Origin: Deltaproteobacteria bacterium
Lineage (GTDB): Bacteria; Bdellovibrionota_C; UBA2361; OMII01
Length of the DNA: 37,623 bases
NCBI GenBank assembly: GCA_947488865.1
Contig: CANLCB010000008.1
Coordinates: 1 to 37,623, forward strand
Direction of reading: 5' to 3'
Both the position numbers and the translations under genes were made by a program. The notes beneath the pieces were generated by a model. That model saw only the letters and a program-made list of their open reading frames with translations. It did not search any database and was not told the origin of the DNA. Position 1 is the first letter of the stretch, and every line of letters begins with the position of its first letter. Shown piece after piece: positions 25,700-34,426 of this stretch.

Positions 25700-27262
25700 C
25701 TAGGCGTCGAACTGCTCGGTCGCCGCAAGCTTAGCTTCCGACACCGGAGCCGCGACCTTGACCCCAGAGGCGCAAGACTCTCTGGTTACCCCTTCGGCTA
25801 GCACCGGCGAAGCGATAGCGATAAGCGACACTCCTCCGAACGGTTTAGCGATGTACGGATCGATGTGCTTCAAAAGAGGCACGAGCTTATCAAAGGTCTT
25901 CGTGTCATTCGCTCGAAGCGTTCGTCGGCCTCGGACTTTACCAGCCCACCACCAACCAATCGCCCCCACAAGGTTGTGCGGGAAAAGACGATGAATCTCA
26001 TACCCCGCTACATCAAGCACCCGGGAGAGTTCCTCACGGGTGTAACGACGGAAATGGCCGAGGTCCTCGTCCATACCACTGTAGATTGCTGGATTTGCCG
26101 GAACGAGCAGAACAAGCCGTCCTCCAGGCTTCAGTATCTGCTTCATGTGCTTAAGCGCTCGCTCATGGTCACAGATGTGCTCAAGCACGTTCGAGCAGAT
26201 AACGGTATCAAACTTCTCATTAAGTAACGCGGCAGGAGGAGGATCTTCCGCGTTCCAAACCTCGCAGCTCAGTCTTCCATCGTGACCAAACCGGTCTTTC
26301 AAGGTGGCTAATGATGTGGCTCGAAGGTCCGTGGCGACCACGGATGTAACGTGCTCGCGGGAGAGAACCTCTCCGATAATGTTACCAATTCCGGACCCCA
26401 CCTCAAGAACGCGACCACGGATCGCGTCGTCTGCGCGCTCGCAGATCCATCCGTTATATCGACGGGCATCTTCAAACGCCTCAAGCGTATCGACGCCCAC
26501 ATCCGGATCTGGCGGAGGAGCAACCATTACATTGCGAATCGCGTGCTTGTCCTTAACGAACGACCGATCAAGGAACGAGTAACGGAAGATGTGCCCTAGC
26601 GCGGCAACTCCGTCTCTCCAAGTAATCTTCTTCCCTTCCGCGTATGAGCGTCCGTAATACCGAATTGGAACCTCATACACACAACAACCGAGACGAGCGA
26701 CTTTCGCGGTTACCTCTGGCTCAAATCCGAAACGAGAGGAACGAAGCCTGATATTTTGAATAATCTCCCTCTTGAACGCTTTGTAACATGTCTCCATGTC
26801 AGTCAGCGTTAGGTCAGTCAAAAGATTGGAGAGGAATGTAATAACTTTATTTCCAATCATGTGTCGGAAATAGAGCACGCGGTGCTCCATATAGAGAAAT
26901 CGCGAACCAAATACGACATCAGCTCTGCCGTTGTCGATCGGACTTAAGAGCGCCTCGTAATCATTGGGATCGTACTCAAGGTCAGCGTCTTGAACGATAA
27001 CCACATCCTTGGTTGCCGCCTGGAAACCAACTTGCAAAGCACTTCCCTTTCCGCTGTTCTTGGGCTGGAGCAAAACTCGCACTTGGGAGTCATTCTCATA
27101 TTCACGCAAAATCTGACGAGTTCCATCCGTAGAGAAGTCATCGACTATAATGATCTCCTTCTCTCGAGGAGTAGCTTTTACCCGTTTGACGATCTCTCGA
27201 ATCGTCTTGCGCTCGTTAAAAACTGGTATGACAACGCTGATGGACGCTGGTTTTTGTGACAC
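25700..27262 (-). CDS. GT2 glycosyltransferase fused to a SAM methyltransferase
   Basis: The 520-residue protein has two complete domains. Residues 8-235 form a GT2 domain of the dolichyl-phosphate mannose synthase type (SVVIPVFNERKTI, IIIVDDFSTDGT, the DAD metal motif at 92-94, MIGNKVITFLSNLLTDL, ETCYKAF). Residues about 265-430 form a class I methyltransferase: motif I LEVGSGIGN (286-294), an acidic post-I TDL, and CSNVLEHICDHERAL (356-370). The last 30 residues are a low-complexity tail. It probably moves a sugar onto a lipid carrier or glycan and methylates a sugar or lipid; the exact product is unknown. Its start is GTG 27262 with AGGGGG upstream, adjoining a palindrome at 27274-27292. 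There is no membrane anchor at the C-terminus, unlike some lipid-linked GT2 enzymes. Confidence 0.87.
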   Translation of the reverse strand: MSQKPASISVVIPVFNERKTIREIVKRVKATPREKEIIIVDDFSTDGTRQILREYENDSQVRVLLQPKNSGKGSALQVGFQAATKDVVIVQDADLEYDPNDYEALLSPIDNGRADVVFGSRFLYMEHRVLYFRHMIGNKVITFLSNLLTDLTLTDMETCYKAFKREIIQNIRLRSSRFGFEPEVTAKVARLGCCVYEVPIRYYGRSYAEGKKITWRDGVAALGHIFRYSFLDRSFVKDKHAIRNVMVAPPPDPDVGVDTLEAFEDARRYNGWICERADDAIRGRVLEVGSGIGNIIGEVLSREHVTSVVATDLRATSLATLKDRFGHDGRLSCEVWNAEDPPPAALLNEKFDTVICSNVLEHICDHERALKHMKQILKPGGRLVLLVPANPAIYSGMDEDLGHFRRYTREELSRVLDVAGYEIHRLFPHNLVGAIGWWWAGKVRGRRTLRANDTKTFDKLVPLLKHIDPYIAKPFGGVSLIAIASPVLAEGVTRESCASGVKVAAPVSEAKLAATEQFDA

Positions 27263-27273
27263 GCTGAACCCCC

Positions 27274-27292
27274 TAACGGCGGAGCGCCGTTA
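27274..27292. promoter_or_regulatory. Perfect palindrome next to the GT2-fusion ribosome-binding site
   Basis: TAACGGCG (27274-27281) and CGCCGTTA (27285-27292) flank a 3-base centre. On the minus strand it directly abuts the AGGGGG ribosome-binding site. It may be an operator or an RNA hairpin that limits ribosome access. A plausible minus-strand -10 (TATATT) is further upstream. Confidence 0.45.
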
Positions 27293-27605
27293 CGATACGC
27301 CTACCTCTAGTCTGGTAAGGCATTGAATATACTCACTTACACCCCGGAACAACCCGAGATATTCCGATACTAATTAAGAGATGCTCCCCAGCGTGTTTTC
27401 GAATCATTAATAATTCAGATAGTTAAGGCTATTTTTGATGCGTCCTTCGCCTCAAAACCTACGTTCCTTGCGCCGGGTCCATCACCGCTCAGCCTGATTC
27501 ATATCCCTAATTTTAGGTTTTATCGACGTGAGCGATGTCATACGCGGAACCACAACACCGAGCTACGGTGTCCTCCCTTCCCCGTTTTGGCTTTTTCATT
27601 TTCAT

Positions 27606-28820
27606 ATGGCTCACACAGCGGTCTCTAAGAGTTCATCCACTTCGCCATCGACTTCTCACTATACCACGCAAGCAACAAGCTCATTTGAACAGGTCGGATG
27701 CGAAACCTTAACCTCGCTGAGCGAGGAATGGTCAAAACTTGCCATGCAGGAGCCGTTTCCTGAGCCGTTTTTTCAACCGTATTGGATTTCAGCGTTCGCG
27801 GAGACCTTTCACAAAGCTACCCCCATTAGCCTACTCACGGTACGACACAACGGCGAGCTGGCCGGCATCCTCCCGATGAAGCGAGAATCAAGGTTCTTTG
27901 GCAAATTCCCCGCAAACACCCTCCGAAGCCTCTCGGGCATCCACTCATCGCGATTCGACTTTATGTGCCAGCCGAAGCGAAGAGATGAACTTACACGAGC
28001 AGCGTGGCTCCAGCTCAAAGCGGAAAAGAGTTGGGATGTGTTTGAGGCGCAGCATGTACCCCACGACGGCAGGCTCCCCGGCATCTTAAAGTACGCCAAA
28101 GAGGACGGATACCTGATAGCTCAATGGCCCAGCCAACGAAGCCCGTACCTTGATTTCCCTCCACCAGGAGGGGACCCATTCAAAAACTCCCCCCCTCGAT
28201 ACAAAAGCTCGCGAAATCGATTAAAAGGCTATCACAAGAAGCTCGCTCAATTCGGAGAGCCTCATTTAGAGGTCACGAACCAATTTCAGGAGCATTTGTT
28301 CGAGCGCTTTATCGCTCTAGAAAAGTCCGGATGGAAAGGGAAACATGGCGGAGCTATTGGGAACAACGCGACAGCCGCCGAATTTTATCGAACCGCGATG
28401 AGTGCCGCGTCACGGCAGGGACACTTCAGGATGTACTCCCTCGTCCTCAAAAACAAGCCCGACCAACCGATTGCGATGGACATGGGACTCCTGATCAATA
28501 ATCGATACTACTCCCCAAAAATCGCGTATGACGAAACGTACGCGAAATGCTCGCCCGGCATTCTCTTGGGGGGAATGGTTCTTACCGATCTAGCGAGCCA
28601 AGGGATCGACCGGTTTGATTTTCTTGGGTCTCAATCTCGGCATAAGAGCATCTGGTCTCTTGCTGCTCGTCCTCACTATCACTGCTACATCTTTCGACCA
28701 ACGCTGTTGGGGAGAGCGCGCCACGCCCTCATCTCCCATGTGCTGCCTAGGATTCGTAAAATCAAATATTCTCTGTACGGGGATCCGCAGGACGTGTCTG
28801 CCCGCACATCGAAAAAGTAG
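27606..28820 (+). CDS. FemAB/BioF2-like GNAT acyltransferase
   Basis: The protein is 404 residues from ATG 27606; GTG 27528 would give 430, and neither has a good Shine-Dalgarno. A Ser/Thr-rich N-terminal segment of about 30 residues is followed by a domain with FFQPYWISAFAETF, a middle segment with RYKSSRNRLKGYHKKLA, and the acetyltransferase region ALEKSGWKGKHGGAIG, FYRTAMSAA, PIAMDMGLLINNRYYSPKIA and FDFLGSQSRHKSIW. These match the GNAT (BioF2/CelD) family, which includes peptidoglycan- and polysaccharide-linked acyl transfer proteins. The substrate is unknown. Its location, divergent from the GT2-methyltransferase fusion, makes a role in modifying a surface glycan reasonable but unproven. 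It converges with glpD, 26 bases away. Confidence 0.72.
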   Translation: MAHTAVSKSSSTSPSTSHYTTQATSSFEQVGCETLTSLSEEWSKLAMQEPFPEPFFQPYWISAFAETFHKATPISLLTVRHNGELAGILPMKRESRFFGKFPANTLRSLSGIHSSRFDFMCQPKRRDELTRAAWLQLKAEKSWDVFEAQHVPHDGRLPGILKYAKEDGYLIAQWPSQRSPYLDFPPPGGDPFKNSPPRYKSSRNRLKGYHKKLAQFGEPHLEVTNQFQEHLFERFIALEKSGWKGKHGGAIGNNATAAEFYRTAMSAASRQGHFRMYSLVLKNKPDQPIAMDMGLLINNRYYSPKIAYDETYAKCSPGILLGGMVLTDLASQGIDRFDFLGSQSRHKSIWSLAARPHYHCYIFRPTLLGRARHALISHVLPRIRKIKYSLYGDPQDVSARTSKK

Positions 28821-28840
28821 CGATTCAGAAGCAACGCTAC
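28817..28840. other. Inverted repeat across the stop of the acyltransferase gene
   Basis: GTAGCG (28817-28822) contains the TAG stop codon and pairs with CGCTAC (28835-28840) across a 12-base loop. It sits at the convergent junction with glpD, which ends at 28847. No U-tract is present. Confidence 0.35.
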
Positions 28841-28846
28841 AGTATC

Positions 28847-30487
28847 CTATCTGAGAGCGGGCTTACCCAAAATGTGGGAGACTCGCTTCATGCGCTCTCG
28901 ATACATCGACAACTCTTTGTCGAAATCAATATCGGGTCGTAGTCGACTGAATACTTCACGGATAATTCGCATATACCGCTCGCCATGATCTTCAGTGTAC
29001 TCAAGCTCAAGACGCCGTCGCAAAACGTCCTCAAGACTTTCGGCTTGCTCAACCTGGAGAGCGAGTGAGACCTCCTCCTCCACAATCCTCTCCACGTTGC
29101 CGCTCGTACCCGAGCAGATCCCCTGCTGCATAAGTCGCCGACCGTAGCGCCCTACCAGCCGTTCTTGATCACCGGTCGAGATCCCTTCATACGCGAGCCT
29201 CTCTCGCACAAGCGACTCCTCAGCGCCACGCATAGAACCCGGCAGCTCCTTAAGATCGGGACGAGTCTTCAGACCTCGATTGGTGATTTCACGCCCTAGA
29301 TATTTCGCGGCGGCTTTAACTCCCTCAAGAGCGGTCCATGATGCTGTAGTGTACTTTCCTCCGAAGAGATTGATAATCCCGTGCGACTGGGTCCACACGT
29401 GTTTTCGCGACAACACCGAAGAGCTCGAACTTTTACCACGTGTCGGCAACGTCCTAATTCCAGCGAAGCAATACACGGCGTTCTCGCGAGTGAGACCAGC
29501 ATCTGGAATATCTTTCTGGAGTCTAGAAAGGATCTCCTCAATCTCATCCCCACTGGGCACCGGATCTAATTCGAGCCCTGAAACCTCACGCTCGGTAGTT
29601 CCCACCAATGTTCCCGCGGGATGAGGCCATACGAAATAGTAACGTGCCTTGCCCGGCATCGGAAGAAAAAGGCTCGGCCCAGTCCATTTGGTGTTAAAGA
29701 TGATGTGAGAGCCTCGACTAAACTTCAGGGAGTGCCCCTCCGCGCCAAGACTCTGGGCCACCGAGGACGCCCAAGGCCCCGCGCAGTTGAGCACAACCTT
29801 GGCGCGCACTGAAAACTCTCGTGCGCCTTTACAATCGCGGACGAATAAAGTCATGAGGTCGTTTTCGTCACGCTGAACCGAAGTTACCTCGCAGTAATTC
29901 AAACAGTACGCGCCATATCTCCGCGCGCCAAGAATATTCTCAAACACGACTCGCGCGTCGCTCATAATACCATCGGTGTAGAGGAAACACCCCATAAGGT
30001 TGGCTCGATCCGCGTGAAATCCAGGGTAGTTGAGCTTACGACGCGGTATCCAACGGTGGCGGCGTGCGCCACGCTTAACAAGAAGATCATAGAGTGAAAG
30101 CCCTATGGAGAGCTTCGTTCGAAACCACCACGCGTGCTTAGGCACTGGGATGAGAAAGTCAGCGGGCTTTACTAAGTGACCAATGCGCTCGAACATCTCC
30201 TCGCGGGCTTTAATTCCCTCAAAGACCTGTTCAAAATCGAAGAGCTCGAGGTAACGCAAACCACCATGCGCCATCTTCGAACTACGGCTGGAGGTAGCCG
30301 CTGCGTAATCCGCTTTCTCCAGAAGGGCGACACGAAATCCGAGCCCCGCGGCTAGCCTCGCCGCGGCCGCTCCATGAATTCCTCCGCCAACGACCACCAT
30401 ATCAAACGGCTCAGAGGAACTGAGCGCCTTCAGCACGTCGCCACGACAAACAACATCTGGGTGAAGAGGAGAGCTCGAAAAAGTCAC
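28847..30487 (-). CDS. glpD: Aerobic glycerol-3-phosphate dehydrogenase
   Basis: The 546-residue flavoenzyme oxidises glycerol 3-phosphate to dihydroxyacetone phosphate and passes electrons to quinones at the inner membrane. The N-terminal FAD fold is VVVGGGIHGAAAARLA with GGGIHG at 34-39, followed by EKADYAAATSSRSSKMAHGG, the FAD-contacting stretch typical of GlpD. HPAGTLVGTTERE, CFAGIRTLP and GIINLFGGKYTTA are further hallmarks. The C-terminal helical DAO_C domain ends near 520. The start is GTG 30487 without a clear Shine-Dalgarno. No glpF, glpK or glpR is nearby, so the glycerol phosphate could come from lipid turnover. It is divergent from the MFS gene; a 5+5 palindrome TGACG-AATA-CGTCA at 30533-30546 could be its operator. 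Confidence 0.92.
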   Translation of the reverse strand: MTFSSSPLHPDVVCRGDVLKALSSSEPFDMVVVGGGIHGAAAARLAAGLGFRVALLEKADYAAATSSRSSKMAHGGLRYLELFDFEQVFEGIKAREEMFERIGHLVKPADFLIPVPKHAWWFRTKLSIGLSLYDLLVKRGARRHRWIPRRKLNYPGFHADRANLMGCFLYTDGIMSDARVVFENILGARRYGAYCLNYCEVTSVQRDENDLMTLFVRDCKGAREFSVRAKVVLNCAGPWASSVAQSLGAEGHSLKFSRGSHIIFNTKWTGPSLFLPMPGKARYYFVWPHPAGTLVGTTEREVSGLELDPVPSGDEIEEILSRLQKDIPDAGLTRENAVYCFAGIRTLPTRGKSSSSSVLSRKHVWTQSHGIINLFGGKYTTASWTALEGVKAAAKYLGREITNRGLKTRPDLKELPGSMRGAEESLVRERLAYEGISTGDQERLVGRYGRRLMQQGICSGTSGNVERIVEEEVSLALQVEQAESLEDVLRRRLELEYTEDHGERYMRIIREVFSRLRPDIDFDKELSMYRERMKRVSHILGKPALR

Positions 30488-30532
30488 TAGGGGATTCTCT
30501 AAACGGATACGCGCTCTCAGTCTAAGGGATTA

Positions 30533-30546
30533 TGACGAATACGTCA
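30533..30546. promoter_or_regulatory. Palindrome in the glpD / MFS divergent promoter region
   Basis: TGACG and CGTCA surround a 4-base centre, AATA, 46 bases before the glpD start. It could be a repressor site for glpD. The rest of the 169-base divergent gap shows no clear promoter pair. Confidence 0.3.
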
Positions 30547-30656
30547 GGCCCTCTTTCGAGCACGAGGGGCGCCTTAAGAGATTCAAAAGTATAACAGTAT
30601 TCAGAACAGAACACTTTGAAGATGGTTAAGGTCGCCCAGGATGGTAGAGTCTGACG

Positions 30657-31844
30657 ATGTCTCTCCACCGAAACCTCATTCTCGGGTCCGCACATAGCTT
30701 CTTCTCGATGTTTCTCGTCCTCGTGCCTGTGCTCGTACCATTTTGGCTCTCGCTGGGACTCTCCATGCGGGAGATTTTAGAAATTCAGGCGATCTTTGGA
30801 ATTTCTGTCGCGCTTTTTGAGGTTCCCACCGGCTATGTGGCGGATATGTGGGGGCGGCGTGCCTCTCTCATCGTAGGCACGTTCTTCTCGGGCGTGGGCT
30901 TCAGCATCCTTCCGTTCGCCGACACCTACTGGGCGCTTGTTTTATTCGAAGTTATCGTAGCTTTCGGCGGCAGCTTTGTATCAGGGGCGGACATCGCTTT
31001 AGTGTATGACTCCCTGCCTCAGGACGCTAACCGCCTACGGAGGCTAGGTTCTCTCAGCCAATGGGCTTTAATTGGAGAGGCTATCGCGGCGCTCGCCGCG
31101 AGCCTTCTCGTAGCATGGTCCTTCACCTACATTCTCTGGACTCAAGTAATCGTCGCGTGGATCCCGTTCGCGCTCTCCTGGTTTTTTATTGAACCTCCCA
31201 TCCAAAAGATGGAGCATCGCTCGCCCTTCAAAAACTGCTGGAGCGTGACTCGCTTCATTTTGGCCGAGGATCCAGTCCTTCGCCTTATCTTCCTTAACTC
31301 TCTTATTTGGGGACTTTCAAGCTTCTGCATCGTGTGGCTCCTGCAGCCATACTGGACACAAGAAGGAATTCCGCTGGAGTATTTTGGAATCTTATGGTCC
31401 GCGTTGATGTTCGTCGCCGCGGGAGCAAGTAAGTGGACGCACGTTCTTGAGAGGTGGCTCGGGGCATCAGGAATACTGATTACTCTCGCTCTCAGTGCGT
31501 GCCTGGGATACTTCCTTATGGCTTTCGCCGGCGGAGGAATTGGTGTCATCGCCGGCATACTCTTTTACGTGAATCGAGGCCTAGCGTCCGTTATCTTCAC
31601 AGACGCTTTCAACTGGAAGATTCCTTCCGCCTTTAGAGCGACAGCGAATTCGCTACGAAGCTTCGCGTTTCGATTGAGCTACGGGCTGATTGGTCCTCTT
31701 ACTGGCCTCGTGATTGAACGGTACGGTCTATCAGCGGCACTGGGAAGTCTCGGGGTGTTTTATACTCTCCTCTTAGGAGTCACCCTGTTACCACTCTGCA
31801 AACAGATGCAAGAAATTAAGGGCGATTACATACCGGCGGAGTGA
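30657..31844 (+). CDS. Major facilitator superfamily transporter
   Basis: The 395-residue protein has about 12 hydrophobic segments. Between helices 2 and 3 the MFS signature loop is seen as GYVADMWGRRASLIVGTFF, and GADIALVYDSLP is a further conserved segment of this subgroup. A central hydrophilic loop (EPPIQKMEHRSPFKNC) divides the halves. The sequence EVPTGYVAD is typical of small MFS drug or metabolite exporters, but the substrate is unknown. ATG 30657 lacks a good Shine-Dalgarno. It is convergent with the methyltransferase-like gene. Confidence 0.85.
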   Translation: MSLHRNLILGSAHSFFSMFLVLVPVLVPFWLSLGLSMREILEIQAIFGISVALFEVPTGYVADMWGRRASLIVGTFFSGVGFSILPFADTYWALVLFEVIVAFGGSFVSGADIALVYDSLPQDANRLRRLGSLSQWALIGEAIAALAASLLVAWSFTYILWTQVIVAWIPFALSWFFIEPPIQKMEHRSPFKNCWSVTRFILAEDPVLRLIFLNSLIWGLSSFCIVWLLQPYWTQEGIPLEYFGILWSALMFVAAGASKWTHVLERWLGASGILITLALSACLGYFLMAFAGGGIGVIAGILFYVNRGLASVIFTDAFNWKIPSAFRATANSLRSFAFRLSYGLIGPLTGLVIERYGLSAALGSLGVFYTLLLGVTLLPLCKQMQEIKGDYIPAE

Positions 31845-31850
31845 CGCCGG
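31833..31850. other. Inverted repeat with the MFS stop codon in its loop
   Basis: CCGGCG (31833-31838) and CGCCGG (31845-31850) form a 6-base-pair stem whose loop GAGTGA contains the TGA stop codon. It is 11 bases before the end of the convergent methyltransferase-like gene. No U-tract follows. Confidence 0.4.
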
Positions 31851-31861
31851 GAACTACTCTT

Positions 31862-32713
31862 CTAGGAACGAGTGTCGGAATTGAACCAAGCTCGAGCCTC
31901 CACCCGATGAATGGCCCCCTCTGTATCGGACTCAACGAACTGAGGCGCGAGATGCCACAGCCACGCCTCACCGCAAGAACCTGAACTTTCAACGAGCATA
32001 TCGTCGAAGGCGTCTCTGGATTTTCCATGAAGGGCGGGATCGACCGTCCAGCTACTCTCGTCGACACGGTACGTGTAATACTCAGTATCGGAGATCGCGA
32101 TAGCCCACCCAGAGCTCACCCGGTTAAGAGCCTCAATATGAGCGATTTGCAAGCGCCCCATACTCCCCTGAAGAGCGGCGTTCTCATCATCATTTAATTG
32201 AGGGTTAAGATTGAGAACTCGGTCCCTCCAGTAAAGAGGAAGCTGTCCGATAATGTTTAGCGAAATAACGCCATCGTAGCCCTGATGCTCCCAGGCGCCA
32301 CTACCAACTTCAAGTTCAGAGAGATACTCTTTAAGCTTTCCTGCCCTACCCGCTCGCGAAAGTCCTCGGGTCCATCGGGCGAGAGATCCCGTGACATCCT
32401 CAATGTGCCCAAAAACTTTATCGCCGTACGCGGAACCGGCCTTTTTCTTCCAACTTGAAATCACCGTTGGATCCGCGTCGTAAAGATGAATTTGATCGAA
32501 GCGGGCCACTAGTTCTAGAAGATTAATATCCAACAATCGACCGGCCCCAAGCACCGCAAGCGTGCCGCCCTCGCGAACATTGTTGGCTACAAAGGCTTTG
32601 CTGCACTCAAGATGGGGCTGCCAATAATCGGCGCATCTGGCATACCGGGACTCGATCCCCTTGCCCATGCGAATAAAGTCCCATCCGGTCATTCGTTGAA
32701 TTAATTTCTTCAT
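31862..32713 (-). CDS. Putative SAM-dependent methyltransferase-like protein
   Basis: The 283-residue protein has a Rossmann-like start: TLAVLGAGRLLDINLLEL (51-68) resembles methyltransferase motif I, and IHLYDADP (75-82, Asp79/Asp81) the acidic end of strand two. A motif IV-like DGVISLNIIGQLPLYW follows, then a long Trp-rich C-terminal part (SSGWAIAISDTEYYTYRVD, CGEAWLWHLAPQFV). The N-terminus is basic (MKKLIQRM) with no signal peptide. I do not recognise a specific family; the core resembles class I methyltransferases but the glycine loop (LGAGRLLD) is atypical. It converges with the MFS gene and is divergent from trmB, so there is no operon to hint at a substrate. Confidence 0.55.
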   Translation of the reverse strand: MKKLIQRMTGWDFIRMGKGIESRYARCADYWQPHLECSKAFVANNVREGGTLAVLGAGRLLDINLLELVARFDQIHLYDADPTVISSWKKKAGSAYGDKVFGHIEDVTGSLARWTRGLSRAGRAGKLKEYLSELEVGSGAWEHQGYDGVISLNIIGQLPLYWRDRVLNLNPQLNDDENAALQGSMGRLQIAHIEALNRVSSGWAIAISDTEYYTYRVDESSWTVDPALHGKSRDAFDDMLVESSGSCGEAWLWHLAPQFVESDTEGAIHRVEARAWFNSDTRS

Positions 32714-32877
32714 GAGCCTAAAGCTGTTTTGCGTCTTTTTTGGAAATGCGAGCTTCCGTCGGGGCGCTAACCCCCTTATTCATCACGCCTTTTATAGGAT
32801 TCACCAAGGGCGTGTTTGGACTCACTTGTTAGCGGGCCGATTTGAATTACACCAACACTCTAGCGTATCGTGTGGGC

Positions 32878-33528
32878 ATGAGTTGGGAAAATCAGTACAT
32901 GCAGCTCGTTACGACGAAACCTGGAATCATCGTCGCTGAGCATGACCGAGAACTTGCGGAAAATTCACGCATTGAGATCCAGCGTCGCTTGCCCGATTTC
33001 TCGGATTGTTTCGTGGAGCTCGGCTCGGGATCGGGGATGCACCTCATAACTCTCGCGCAACGCAATCCTCAAGCATTGTGCGTCGGATTCGAGATTCGAT
33101 TTAAAAGAGCCTTCAAAACCGGCGAGAAAGCGGAGCTTAAAGTTCTGAACAACGTTATGGTTGTTCGCACAGACGCCCGGCAGATTAAGCATCTGTTCTC
33201 TCCGGGACAGGTATCAGGATTTTTCGTCAACTATCCAGATCCCTGGGACAAGAGGCGATGGCTCAAGAATCGATTACTGAATCCTGAGCTCTTACAGACC
33301 ATGCGAGACCTTTTGAAAGAGAAAGGGTTTCTGCGATACAAGACCGACCATCAGGAGTATTTTGCGTCCACCTGCAAACTACTTTCAGCAGAGCAATGGC
33401 AAACGGTTAAACACACTACGGACCTCTTACAGAGTCCGTACGCGGAAAACAACATCCCGACAGAGTTTGAAATGCTGTTTAAATCTCAACAGAAGCCGCT
33501 GTGCCTTCTTGAGACAGTTAGGACCTAA
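32878..33528 (+). CDS. trmB: tRNA (guanine-N7-)-methyltransferase TrmB
   Basis: The 216-residue protein is a TrmB family enzyme that makes m7G46 in the tRNA variable loop. Motif I is VELGSGSGMHL (from 46), the next strand GFEIRFKRAF, then the TrmB hallmark NYPDPWDKRRWLKNRLL (118-134) and LRYKTDHQEYF. The C-terminal segment NIPTEFEMLF is the conserved tRNA-binding end. I prefer ATG 32878 to the TTG at 32842, since MSWENQYM lies a normal distance before the SAM loop; GTGGG upstream is a weak Shine-Dalgarno. The gene is followed by 145 bases without a gene and then the ABC exporter. Confidence 0.92.
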   Translation: MSWENQYMQLVTTKPGIIVAEHDRELAENSRIEIQRRLPDFSDCFVELGSGSGMHLITLAQRNPQALCVGFEIRFKRAFKTGEKAELKVLNNVMVVRTDARQIKHLFSPGQVSGFFVNYPDPWDKRRWLKNRLLNPELLQTMRDLLKEKGFLRYKTDHQEYFASTCKLLSAEQWQTVKHTTDLLQSPYAENNIPTEFEMLFKSQQKPLCLLETVRT

Positions 33529-33673
33529 CTCGTTGTCTTTCCCGCACATTCTACTGTTCCTTAGGCTTCAGAGACCGCGAACAACTCTCTGACTCTCAAG
33601 CATCTAAACGTAGTAGAGGCCGCACCCTCTCGACCCGTAGCGGGGAATGAGGGGCGCCCGAGGAGCGTTCGAG

Positions 33674-34408
33674 ATGATTACGATAAAAAACCTTACGAAA
33701 TCGTACGGCTCATTTGTCGCTGTGAACAACATCTCCTTGGAGGTTGCGGCGGGCGGAATCTTCGCCTTCCTGGGTGTGAACGGCGCGGGAAAAACAACGA
33801 CCATAAAGATGCTCACCGGCATTCTTCGCCCCTCAACGGGTTCAATCTTTCTCGGAGGATTCGATCTTCTCGCTGAGCCTCAACACGCGAAGGCGATCAC
33901 TGGATACATTCCCGACCGTCCGAACCTGTACCCCAAATTAACTGGACGAGAGTTCCTGTATTTCATTTGCGACATGTACAAGATAACGGGGAAGCAAGCG
34001 GAACGTCGGATCGATCAGGTTCTTGAGGAATACTCTCTTGTCCAGTGGCAGGATGAACTGATCGAAAGCTACTCACACGGGATGAAGCAGCGAGTCGCGA
34101 CATGCGCCGCGCTTGTACATGAGCCAAAGGTTCTCATTGTTGACGAGCCTATGGTGGGACTCGATCCACACGGCGCGCGCAACCTAAAAGACGCCCTAAA
34201 ACGCTACGCTCAGGCAGGCACCACGATTTTTTTATCGACTCATTCGCTCAACGTGGCTGAGGAGCTTGCGGACAATCTCGCGATCATCCATCAAGGGTCG
34301 ATTCTGACTCGAGGAACTCTGGAAGACATTCGTCAACTCACAGGGAAGCACGAAGAGGGGCTTGAGCATATGTTCTTGGAACTCACAGCGCCGCTCGTTC
34401 AGCATTAA
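33674..34408 (+). CDS. ABC exporter ATP-binding protein
   Basis: The 244-residue ATPase has Walker A GVNGAGKTT (34-42), the signature loop YSHGMKQRVATCAAL (His in place of the usual Gly, common in ABC-2 exporters), Walker B VLIVDEPMVGLDP and the switch STHSLNVAEELAD. GYIPDRPNLYPKLTGREFL contains the Q-loop position occupied by Asp-Arg. ATG 33674 is chosen over 33647 because GAGGAG lies nine bases upstream. The gene is followed after 18 bases by a large integral membrane partner, so the two form one ABC-2-like exporter. The substrate is unknown. Confidence 0.9.
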   Translation: MITIKNLTKSYGSFVAVNNISLEVAAGGIFAFLGVNGAGKTTTIKMLTGILRPSTGSIFLGGFDLLAEPQHAKAITGYIPDRPNLYPKLTGREFLYFICDMYKITGKQAERRIDQVLEEYSLVQWQDELIESYSHGMKQRVATCAALVHEPKVLIVDEPMVGLDPHGARNLKDALKRYAQAGTTIFLSTHSLNVAEELADNLAIIHQGSILTRGTLEDIRQLTGKHEEGLEHMFLELTAPLVQH

Positions 34409-34426
34409 GGAGAGAGAATTCGTCTT

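Noticed and set aside
27274-27292. Intrinsic terminator at the GT2-fusion palindrome
   Set aside because: It lies between divergent gene starts and has no U-tract on either strand.
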